Source of the DNA: Bog-1181 sp964565765
Lineage (GTDB): Bacteria > Oederibacteriota > PGYV01 > Palsa-1178
Length of the DNA stretch: 6,615 bases
Direction: 5' to 3'
NCBI GenBank assembly: GCA_964565765.1
Contig: CAZMGF010000078.1
Span: 1-6,615 of the forward strand
The position numbers and the translations under genes were made by a program. Below are positions 1-6,130 of this stretch, piece by piece (within the stretch, counting starts at the first letter, position 1; every line of letters starts with the position of its first letter). Below the pieces are notes generated by a model. The model saw only the letters and a program-made list of their open reading frames with translations. It did no database searches and was not told where the DNA came from.

Positions 1-3000
1 CTTTGTTTCATTGCCGTTTTTGTCACTGCTAAATACCGAATAATAGTATACCCCGTTTGAGAATTCGTTCATAAGACCCTCACTTATGGCTCCCTTGTTT
101 ATACCGGCCGCTGTCGGATAAAGATTTTTTTCCAGAATCAGCCGGAATGCCCTTGTAAAAATTCTTATCTTCACCGTATCCGTCTGGTCGGACACATTAT
201 AAACAACATTCAAATCCCCCTTTGAAGGATTGTAAGGGTTGGGATAAACAATTTCCCTGGTTTCTATTTCCGTAGAAGTAAAAGTCGGTGTAACCGCAAC
301 TGTAATTGTCATTGTTAATGTCAGGGTAAAAGACGGCGTAATTGTTTTTGTCGGTATTATAATTATAGTATCTGTTGCCGTAATTTCCGGCGTCAGAGTT
401 ATTGTAACTGTAAAAGTCCGCGTATTTGCCGGGACAATTGTTTCCGTGCAGGTCTGTGTAATTGTTGCTGTTGCCGTATATGTAAATATAATTGTTTCTG
501 TTACCGTCGGCGTTGCTGTAAATGACGGTGTGCTTACAGGTATCAGCGTTGAAGTTGCGGTATTTGTTTCTGTCGGAGTTGGTGTGTCGGTATATGAAGG
601 AGTAGCAGTCGGCGGCGTGCCAGTGCATGATTCAGTTACGGTAGGCGGGACAGTATCAGTCTGCGATATTGTACACGTTGGAGTGTTTGTGGAAGTACAA
701 GTCTGTGTTGCTGTATCTGTCGAAGTAGAAAAAGGGGTAACAGTCATGGTGTAAGTATATGTTACTGTCGCGCCCGTCGTCTGTGTACATGTATTTGTGG
801 CCGAACTAGTGGCCGTTGTACCGGTTGTCGGTGTCGGTGAACAGGTCAAAGTCGGTGAAGGCGTAAATGAATTTGTCAAAGTGGCAGTAAAAGTCCGGGT
901 TGCTGTTTGTGTTGAAGTACCGGTCGCAATTACAGTCATTGTCGGCGTTCCGCACGGAAGAAGGAATGAAAAATCATCAAGATAAATCGTCTGGTTTCCG
1001 GACTGGCTTCCTCCCGTAGTAATATTTAATTCCCAGAGTGACGTAAGATTCACACCGGTAAATGCCGAAAGGGGTATTTTAAGTTCCTGCCATGAAGTCG
1101 TCACGCCGCCTGCCAGGTAGTTTGTTACAGGTATGCTGTTTGAATTCGCTCCTGAAGAGTCAACAAGTGAAATTGACAATGTTGTTACAGTTCCGGAGCC
1201 TGATAAAAGCCACAAATCTATTGCTGTCGCAGATGATGCGTTATATATGCCCGATGAAGACGTGTTCCAGTTTGCCCAGTTATATCCCATACCCTGGTAA
1301 TATCCATCAGACCAGACAAAATTTATATACATGCTGTGTCCGGATGAATGATACTGCGTTGTCACTTCGCTTACAGTGCCGCTTGTGCCTATATAACTGC
1401 CGCCCGAGGCCAGATTATAAGGCGTTTCTCCGGTATATATCCAGCCATTACACTGCAACGGCGTGCCGGTAAATGTCGGCGTTATAGTCGGTGTTCTGGT
1501 AACTGTCTGGGTAAATGTAACGGTTGGCGGTGTGCCTGTTGTTGTCGGGGTTGGTGTGCCTGCCGGCGCGCTGTCACAATATAGAGTTCCCCGGCCGTTC
1601 GTTCCGACATACATCCGTCCATATATATCCTGGTCCCCTCCACACCATGCCCCGTAACCATACTGGTGGTTGTTGTCATTGATCCTCACCCATGATGCCC
1701 CCGTTCCGTCGTCGCAGCGGTAAAAACCGTAGATGCCGCCTACGTTTCCTGTCAGATAAACAGCCGGATGGCTCTGCCCGGACGCGGCTTTACCGAAACC
1801 AACGGAGTTAGCGGATGAAACGTTTGAAATGGTTGCCTTTATCAGGCCATTGTTGGCAAAACGGTACAGGCCGTTTCCTGTGGCCACCCATACCTCTCCG
1901 GTCACTCCGAATACCGCGCGGGGAACGCCGCTCCCTGAAAAACTGTTGATTACACTGAAGTTGGCGCCTCCATCCAGACTGCGGTACAGGTTGCTTCCGT
2001 TGGTTGCAAAAATAATTGATGCATTGACCCTGTCCGCGGCCAGATCAGAACCAGAAGGCAGTCCGTTGCAGGTTGTCCAGCTGCCGCCGCTGTCGGTCGT
2101 ATACGCCGGGTTACCATACCCGTTTTGGGGGCAGACAACAACGCTGGAACCGTCTTCTGCCACGGCACAGGAGCGCATCTGGTTGGATGTCCCGTAGCCC
2201 GGCGGTGCAACCACGCCCGGCGCCCAGGTCTGCCCGTTATCAGAGGAAAAAGCCGTATCCGACGCTACAGAACCGCTGCTTCCGACGCGGACCACGACAT
2301 TGGTGTTGTTCTCGGCATAGTCAAGACAGTTCGTGTTCCCGAATGCCGGGTCACAGTATTTGTTCGGCGCCGGACTGTCGAGGTTTGTATAACGCATTCC
2401 GCTTATATCGCCAACGCAGCTAAAGAAAACCCCCGACTTGTATGACGGGCAAAGGAACAACACCGCCGTCTGCTCTATTCCATAGTCTGTAAAGGTCCAT
2501 GTTATGCCCTGCGGCTGGGTCGGAGCCTGGACATTATTTGTTGACCAGATCCCGCCGCCGGTGGTGTAGATGGCATTGTTGGAATTGAAAGGGTCTATTT
2601 TTACGGAAGCTATTAACCATGCACCGCCGTTATAGGGGCTGCAAAACCTGGTCCATGGCGCGCCGTTGATGTCATAGTTTGGGTATGGCCCGGAATTCCA
2701 GTTGTTTTGCGTGTTTGCAATTACAGTCCAGGAATTGCCTCCGTTGGTTGTCTGGAAACACTTATCAGTGCCGCCCCACCAATCAATTGTCGATACGACC
2801 GCATGCTGGGCATTTTGGGCATCCACGCATATGCCGCTATAGCCGCCGGCGGTGGCCGGTGGGCCGCTTGACGGGGTCACACTGTTCCAGGCCAGTGTAC
2901 TTATGTTTAGCTTCCATATCTGCCCGGTAGTGGGGCCGGAATTGTCATTGTTGTATACTATCCACAGATTCGAGTCGGACCCAAGCGAAGCCTGGGAGGT

Positions 3001-3744
3001 TGACATGCCGGACGGCCCGCCGGAAATCACGGACCAGTTGGCGCCGCCGTTTGTGGAACAGTAAATATTGCTGTTGCCCGAATTTAAAGCCATAACCCCG
3101 ACATATATGTTATTGCAGCCCGATCCCGTGGCGCTGTTTGGATCAAAGATTACATAGCTTAGGCCGTGTCCCGAATCGCCGTTTACAGGAAAGGAGGTCA
3201 CCTGGCTCCAGTTTGCGCCGGAGTTGGTGCTTTTCCAGAGGCCGCCGGACCGTGACCCGTAGTAAAGTATTGCAGTATTGTCCGGGTCCACCGCCAGCCG
3301 CTCTCCTGCGTAGTTTCCCGAATCGTTGCCGGCAATGATGACAGGCATAGGATATTGGACCCAACTGTTGCCCTGGTCAGACGAAACTATGAGGAAGCCG
3401 TTTGAATTATTATAGGATTGGCCGATTGCCGCATATACCAGGTTTGCGTTCTTGGGATCCGGCGCTATGCTCTCAACGCCGTAAAGGTTCCAGTCTCCAA
3501 GCCAGTCCGTCAGCGGCACCCAAACGCTGTTTGTGTTATCCCAGCGATAGGCCCCGCCCATATCGGTGCGCATATATATCAGCCCCTGCGTTAATTTGCT
3601 GTAGACGATATCCTGTATTGCGCCTCCTGCCGGCGTTACAACAGGTTTCCAGGTATATGCCGAAATATTTTGAATTATTAAAATAAATATTATTAATGCT
3701 GTTGTTTTCCTCAGAATAATTCTTTTTCTGTTTTCGTTGCTCAT
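1..3744 (-). CDS. Secreted multidomain GH74-type xyloglucanase (3' end outside window)
   Basis: Likely a secreted beta-1,4-glucanase acting on xyloglucan or a related glucan. The frame is open from ATG 3744 to base 1 (1248 residues, no stop). AAGGGGG lies 5 nt before the ATG. Residues 1-29 form a signal peptide: basic start, Ile/Leu-rich core, ending NISA. Residues 30-728 fit the GH74 seven-bladed double beta-propeller in length. Asp-box-like motifs lie at 121-128 (SSDQGNSW), 172-179, 230-237, 332-339, 500-507, 549-556 and 589-596. RTDMGGAYRW carries D61, and GDISGMRY carries D446. These match the two aspartates known to be catalytic in GH74, and GIEQTAV upstream of D446 is also family-like. 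Then follow a Thr/Pro linker, a Cys-bounded binding-like module (765-931), a long Thr-rich linker (932-1158) and a FlgD-like Ig domain starting near VYPNPYNPS. The visible end (YYYSVFSSDKNGNETK) suggests only a few residues are missing. Family is confident; exact substrate and endo/exo mode are not visible. Confidence 0.9.
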   Translation of the reverse strand, partial: MSNENRKRIILRKTTALIIFILIIQNISAYTWKPVVTPAGGAIQDIVYSKLTQGLIYMRTDMGGAYRWDNTNSVWVPLTDWLGDWNLYGVESIAPDPKNANLVYAAIGQSYNNSNGFLIVSSDQGNSWVQYPMPVIIAGNDSGNYAGERLAVDPDNTAILYYGSRSGGLWKSTNSGANWSQVTSFPVNGDSGHGLSYVIFDPNSATGSGCNNIYVGVMALNSGNSNIYCSTNGGANWSVISGGPSGMSTSQASLGSDSNLWIVYNNDNSGPTTGQIWKLNISTLAWNSVTPSSGPPATAGGYSGICVDAQNAQHAVVSTIDWWGGTDKCFQTTNGGNSWTVIANTQNNWNSGPYPNYDINGAPWTRFCSPYNGGAWLIASVKIDPFNSNNAIYTTGGGIWSTNNVQAPTQPQGITWTFTDYGIEQTAVLFLCPSYKSGVFFSCVGDISGMRYTNLDSPAPNKYCDPAFGNTNCLDYAENNTNVVVRVGSSGSVASDTAFSSDNGQTWAPGVVAPPGYGTSNQMRSCAVAEDGSSVVVCPQNGYGNPAYTTDSGGSWTTCNGLPSGSDLAADRVNASIIFATNGSNLYRSLDGGANFSVINSFSGSGVPRAVFGVTGEVWVATGNGLYRFANNGLIKATISNVSSANSVGFGKAASGQSHPAVYLTGNVGGIYGFYRCDDGTGASWVRINDNNHQYGYGAWCGGDQDIYGRMYVGTNGRGTLYCDSAPAGTPTPTTTGTPPTVTFTQTVTRTPTITPTFTGTPLQCNGWIYTGETPYNLASGGSYIGTSGTVSEVTTQYHSSGHSMYINFVWSDGYYQGMGYNWANWNTSSSGIYNASSATAIDLWLLSGSGTVTTLSISLVDSSGANSNSIPVTNYLAGGVTTSWQELKIPLSAFTGVNLTSLWELNITTGGSQSGNQTIYLDDFSFLLPCGTPTMTVIATGTSTQTATRTFTATLTNSFTPSPTLTCSPTPTTGTTATSSATNTCTQTTGATVTYTYTMTVTPFSTSTDTATQTCTSTNTPTCTISQTDTVPPTVTESCTGTPPTATPSYTDTPTPTETNTATSTLIPVSTPSFTATPTVTETIIFTYTATATITQTCTETIVPANTRTFTVTITLTPEITATDTIIIIPTKTITPSFTLTLTMTITVAVTPTFTSTEIETREIVYPNPYNPSKGDLNVVYNVSDQTDTVKIRIFTRAFRLILEKNLYPTAAGINKGAISEGLMNEFSNGVYYYSVFSSDKNGNETK
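271..951 (-). repeat. Long alternating-Thr linker of the GH74 protein
   Basis: This encodes residues 932-1158, about 227 residues in which Thr occupies roughly every second position (for example TPTPTETNTATSTLIP and TLTLTMTITVAVTPTF). Six Cys are scattered in it (TLTCS, TNTCT, TQTCT, TPTCT, TESCT, TQTCT). The half nearest the C-terminal domain replaces Pro and Ser with Ile, Val, Leu and Phe, giving a beta-strand-like alternation. All four Thr codons are used, so this is not a simple recent DNA microsatellite. The opposite strand reads as spurious Val-rich frames because ACN becomes NGT. Probable role is an extended spacer between the enzyme and binding module and the C-terminal sorting or anchoring domain. 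Confidence 0.85.
952..1452 (-). other. Carbohydrate-binding-like module within the GH74 protein
   Basis: This encodes residues 765-931, a globular-looking segment between two Thr-rich linkers. It opens CNGWIYTGETPYNLASGGSY and ends with a strand pattern TIYLDDFSFLLPC. Its first and last residues are cysteines, which might pair. It is rich in Trp and Tyr (SDGYYQGMGYNWANWN), and its ending resembles jelly-roll beta-sandwich binding modules (CBM4/11/30-like or galactose-binding-like folds). Placement as a free-standing module C-terminal to a catalytic domain fits a polysaccharide-binding role. I cannot assign a CBM family from the sequence alone. Confidence 0.6.
1456..1560 (-). repeat. Short Thr/Pro linker of the GH74 protein
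   Basis: This encodes residues 729-763, beginning GTPTPTTTGTPPTVT. It joins the end of the catalytic propeller region to the binding-like module. Nearly every second residue is Thr, with Pro frequent. The composition is typical of flexible, often O-glycosylated linkers in secreted glycosidases; glycosylation itself is inference. Confidence 0.85.
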
Positions 3745-3749
3745 CCACG

Positions 3750-3756
3750 CCCCCTT
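3750..3756 (-). promoter_or_regulatory. Ribosome binding site of the GH74 gene
   Basis: The minus strand reads AAGGGGG followed by CGTGG and then ATG, a spacing of 5 nt. This purine run supports the start at 3744, as does the good signal peptide that follows immediately. Confidence 0.7.
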
Positions 3757-3810
3757 TTAAACATATACTGAAAATGCGTTTGGATCAGTTAAAGCAATCA
3801 TGTCTCCATA

Positions 3811-3824
3811 GTTTCACGTGCAAC
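3811..3824. repeat. 14-bp imperfect palindrome in the GH74 leader
   Basis: GTTTCACGTGCAAC is a 14-bp inverted repeat with one mismatched pair and a perfect CACGTG core centred on CG. It lies in the untranslated leader of the GH74 gene, 51 bp downstream (centre to centre) of the main operator candidate. Its half-site differs from that operator, so it may be an unrelated regulator site or chance. Confidence 0.35.
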
Positions 3825-3859
3825 CGTTCACATTAGGGCTTTCCTGTGTCCGCCGTGCT

Positions 3860-3877
3860 TACGAAATCGATTTAGTA
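3860..3877. promoter_or_regulatory. Candidate LacI-family operator
   Basis: TACGAAATCGATTTAGTA is an 18-bp palindrome with a single mismatched pair, containing the perfect 10-bp core AAATCGATTT. The central CG is the step into which the LacI-family hinge leucine inserts. It begins 2 bp downstream of the predicted -10 box of the GH74 gene, so it should cover the transcription start. A LacI-family gene ends just 38 bp upstream. Position, symmetry and centre all fit a repressor site; binding by this particular regulator is inference. Confidence 0.65.
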
Positions 3878-3879
3878 TA

Positions 3880-3908
3880 AGCATATAAAATAAGTGCAAA
3901 TATGTCAA
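3880..3908 (-). promoter_or_regulatory. Predicted sigma-70-type promoter of the GH74 gene
   Basis: On the minus strand a consensus -35 box TTGACA (3903-3908) is followed by a 17-bp AT-rich spacer and the -10-like box TATGCT (3880-3885). The -35 lies 6 bp after the lacI stop codon. Transcription would start inside or beside the 18-bp palindrome and give a leader of roughly 125-130 nt. A better-matching hexamer, TATACT (3874-3879), also exists but sits 23 bp from TTGACA, so it is less likely to be paired with it. Confidence 0.6.
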
Positions 3909-3914
3909 GTTAAA

Positions 3915-4943
3915 CTATGCTGATTTTCTTACAATAAATTCCGGTTCAATCAGGACGTGCTTGAATGATTTTAATTTACCTTCAATTGCGGCAACAGCCA
4001 TATTGAAAACTTCGTCGCCAAGCTTTTCCATGGGCTGCCTGACCGTGGTCAACGGCGGGTTAAGGTATGCCGAGCTCATGGCATCATCAAATCCAATCAC
4101 AGCAAGGTCTTCGGGTATTTTCATACCGTGTTTTTTTGCGTTTTCCATTACACCAAGCGCGGTCATATCGCCGGAAGCACAAAATATCGCATCGTATTTC
4201 GCTCTCTTTGCCCTGAATCTGTCAAATAACTTCATGCCTTCAGCTATGGAATAATCAGAAACAAGCTCCATATATTGGCTGTCTTTCTTTATTCCATAAA
4301 GTTTTAGCGCTTCGTCAAATCCTGCTTTTCTTTCCGCTGCCGCGTAGCTGTAGCCGTATTTCGACTCCATTTCCAGCCCGCCGCATATCAACCCTATCTT
4401 TTTTCTGCCGTTTTTTATAAGATATTCGGCCGCCATAAAACCGCCTTTGCGGTTGTCCAGGTTAACCGAGTGCGCGTTCTTCATGAAATTTTCAATCAAT
4501 ATTAAGGGTATCTTTGCTTCCTTGTATTTAAACAATATTTCCGGGTCGGGGTTCATGGCAAGGGCCACAATGGCCGAGACTTCCCTGCCGTAAAGTATTT
4601 TTCTGAATATTTCATCCAGAATTTTTCTGTCATAATTTGTGGAGTAAGGAATAATATTATGAACATATTTACCCGAGCCAAAGGTGTTTCTTTCAATGGC
4701 GCTGAGAATTTCCACGGTGAAATGTGAGGCAATCCTTCCCGACATAAATGCTATATTGTCATTTTTGCCTTTGCGCAGCATCTGCGCCGATCTGGAGGGG
4801 TAATAATTATTATCTTTGATAATCTTTTGTATCTTTACCCTTGTCTTTTCGGGAATGTCGTCATAATTGTTGATTGTCTTTGAAACCGTACTTTCGCTTA
4901 CTCCCGCAAGCCTGGCTATATCCTTAATCATTAATTTTTTCAT
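3915..4943 (-). CDS. LacI-family transcriptional repressor
   Basis: A cytoplasmic sugar-responsive DNA-binding regulator of 342 residues, normal for the family. Residues 5-25 form the LacI helix-turn-helix (IKDIARLAGVSESTVSKTIN). The hinge helix region is at about 49-60 (PSRSAQMLRKGK), with L56 where the operator-inserting leucine is expected. The rest is a periplasmic-binding-protein-like ligand domain with late signatures AVIGFDD (281-287) and TTVRQP (299-304). I chose ATG 4943: GGAG lies 4 nt upstream and the HTH starts immediately. A longer in-frame TTG start at 5009 would lie inside the -35 box of the gene's own promoter, so it is rejected. The gene sits directly upstream of the GH74 gene and most likely represses it until an oligosaccharide is present. 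The ligand cannot be read from sequence. No terminator is visible before the next promoter. Confidence 0.93.
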   Translation of the reverse strand: MKKLMIKDIARLAGVSESTVSKTINNYDDIPEKTRVKIQKIIKDNNYYPSRSAQMLRKGKNDNIAFMSGRIASHFTVEILSAIERNTFGSGKYVHNIIPYSTNYDRKILDEIFRKILYGREVSAIVALAMNPDPEILFKYKEAKIPLILIENFMKNAHSVNLDNRKGGFMAAEYLIKNGRKKIGLICGGLEMESKYGYSYAAAERKAGFDEALKLYGIKKDSQYMELVSDYSIAEGMKLFDRFRAKRAKYDAIFCASGDMTALGVMENAKKHGMKIPEDLAVIGFDDAMSSAYLNPPLTTVRQPMEKLGDEVFNMAVAAIEGKLKSFKHVLIEPEFIVRKSA

Positions 4944-4948
4944 ATAAC

Positions 4949-4981
4949 TCCAGCAATATGATTTTATGGCTGCATGCTGGA
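4949..4981. repeat. Inverted repeat spanning the lacI leader and ribosome binding site
   Basis: TCCAGCA (4949-4955) and TGCTGGA (4975-4981) are perfect 7-bp inverted arms separated by 19 bp. One arm overlaps the last base of the -10 box, and the other covers the GGAG ribosome binding site. The left part of the RNA hairpin would be mostly upstream of the expected start of transcription, so a DNA-level role is more plausible than an RNA switch. It does not resemble the CG-centred operator candidate. Confidence 0.35.
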
Positions 4982-5009
4982 TTATAGAATAATCATGGGT
5001 AGATTTCAA
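4981..5009 (-). promoter_or_regulatory. Predicted sigma-70 promoter of the lacI-family gene
   Basis: The minus strand has TTGAAA (5004-5009), a 17-bp spacer and a perfect TATAAT (4981-4986). Transcription would begin near 4974, about 30 nt before the ATG at 4943. The promoter lies in the gap after the PorV-like gene, so lacI can be transcribed independently of it. Confidence 0.75.
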
Positions 5010-5070
5010 GGCATTTGACGTTAATTACATTTAGAAAAACTTTTATTAAAAACCGCCGGAATTGTTCCTT

Positions 5071-6042
5071 CTAAAACATTCCTGAAATCGATATATATTG
5101 TAATGGGGATACATTGCTGTTTACATAAGCATAATCTACCCGCAAAAAGTACCATCTAATACCTGCGCCAAGGCTCAGTTCGGCGTCCTGGTTTAATGTG
5201 CCGGCCCCGGATATATACCCTTTTATGCCGCATCTGACGGCAATTATTTCATTCCAGGTAAACTCTCCCCCAAAATGATATTCACCGTTATATTCCGTAT
5301 CATAGTCCGCCGCCATAATCATTCTGCTGGATAAATTTTTCAAAAATGCAAGCGGCAGGTCATATCCAATACCTGATTTAAGGTTGCATGCCACTCGTTC
5401 AACCCCTCCCGGAACATTTATTTCTGTATATGGATCCTGCATGTTAATACCCAGTGTCAGCCCTTTTAACTCTCCGAAAATTTCCCCGGGATTAATGAAT
5501 AAAGCCGCGTCCGCGCCAAATCCATTGTAACCCTGCCCGGAACCGGTACCGGGGTACATGCCGAACAGGGCCTTCACGTTAATTCCGGCAGAGAGCCAGT
5601 TTGATATTTTCTTCGCGTATGCGGCATTAATGACATTATCAAGTGATTCTTCAGGCCCGCCGATTTGATTGCCTGACCCGTCCCTTATTATTATATCCGC
5701 AAAATGCTGTTCCAGATAACCAATTCCAAAAGTCCCGCTATTTTCGCCGGCATTATAAACCATATTCAGATATGTATAGTCGGCATTTATCCCTTCTGTT
5801 CCAAGGAGTTTAACGGATGAAACTTCAACGCCTTTTACATTTACAATTCCGGCCGGGTTCCAGTACATTGCCGAGGCATCATTTGCAATTGCAGCAAACG
5901 CGCCTCCCATTCCCAGCGCCCTTGCGCCGACTCCGATGGACAGCATATCCCCGGCATAATCAGAATCCGAGGATTTTATTGCGGCTGTAAATATCAGAAC
6001 CATTAGCGAGGAAATTACAAGAATTTTTTTTACATAACCCAA
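5071..6042 (-). CDS. PorV/PorQ-family outer-membrane beta-barrel protein
   Basis: A 323-residue predicted outer-membrane protein. Residues 1-21 look like a signal peptide (KK then a hydrophobic core ending FTAA). The family hallmark lies at 37-65: GVGARALGMGGAFAAIANDA followed by SAMYWNPAG. This is the N-terminal signature of PorV/PorQ-like, FadL-superfamily proteins. The remainder alternates like barrel strands and ends in Phe (YISISGMF), a usual barrel terminus. In Bacteroidetes PorV receives type IX secretion substrates at the outer membrane; that role here is inference, supported by FlgD-like C-terminal domains in the next gene upstream and in the GH74 protein. The start is TTG: an in-frame stop lies two codons upstream, AGGGGA is 6 nt before the TTG, and the next ATG (6003) would remove the basic part of the signal peptide. 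Confidence 0.85.
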   Translation of the reverse strand: MGYVKKILVISSLMVLIFTAAIKSSDSDYAGDMLSIGVGARALGMGGAFAAIANDASAMYWNPAGIVNVKGVEVSSVKLLGTEGINADYTYLNMVYNAGENSGTFGIGYLEQHFADIIIRDGSGNQIGGPEESLDNVINAAYAKKISNWLSAGINVKALFGMYPGTGSGQGYNGFGADAALFINPGEIFGELKGLTLGINMQDPYTEINVPGGVERVACNLKSGIGYDLPLAFLKNLSSRMIMAADYDTEYNGEYHFGGEFTWNEIIAVRCGIKGYISGAGTLNQDAELSLGAGIRWYFLRVDYAYVNSNVSPLQYISISGMF

Positions 6043-6048
6043 TTTTTA

Positions 6049-6054
6049 TCCCCT
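6049..6054 (-). promoter_or_regulatory. Ribosome binding site deciding a TTG start for the PorV-like gene
   Basis: The minus strand reads AGGGGA, then TAAAAA (6 nt), then TTG at 6042. An ATG seven bases further on (6033-6035) is in another frame and is followed at once by TAA, so it cannot start this gene. Spacing therefore supports the unusual TTG start. Confidence 0.55.
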
Positions 6055-6090
6055 GATGTTTTTTTTACAATCCAATATTATTCAGTTAGA

Positions 6091-6115
6091 GAGGGGAGCT
6101 TTAAGGGCTCCCCTC
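6091..6115 (-). terminator. Strong hairpin after the upstream gene, possible terminator
   Basis: GAGGGGAGC (6091-6099) and GCTCCCCTC (6107-6115) form a perfect GC-rich 9-bp stem with a 7-nt loop. It begins 15 nt after the stop codon of the gene to the right and ends about 48 nt before the PorV-like start. No clear U run follows immediately in the minus-strand RNA (UCUAACUGAAUAAUAUU), so it may be a weak intrinsic terminator or an mRNA-end stabiliser. Confidence 0.55.
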
Positions 6116-6130
6116 CCCTGCTCTGTTACC

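Noticed and set aside
446..985. Plus-strand Val-rich reading frames (446-754 and 797-985)
   Set aside because: They are the antisense reading of the Thr-rich linker: every Thr codon ACN becomes NGT on the other strand, giving Val in one shifted frame. No ribosome binding site or independent protein features.
1092..3686. Many other short plus- and minus-strand reading frames across the hydrolase region
   Set aside because: The minus-strand frame starting at 3744 is uninterrupted through all of them and encodes a coherent GH74 protein; the others have no family motifs.
4944..5009. N-terminal extension of the LacI-family protein to a TTG at 5009
   Set aside because: The TTG lies in the -35 box of a near-consensus promoter, and the extension has no LacI-family counterpart. 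ATG 4943 has a ribosome binding site and begins right at the HTH.
5040..5070. Possible terminator after the PorV-like gene (GGAA TTG TTCC small stem, then a T run)
   Set aside because: The stem is only 4 bp and is separated from the T run by GGCGG; too weak to annotate.
6060..6106. Possible promoter for the PorV-like gene (TTAAAG, 18 bp, TAATAT)
   Set aside because: Both boxes match poorly and the -35 would lie in the hairpin loop; not distinguishable from chance.
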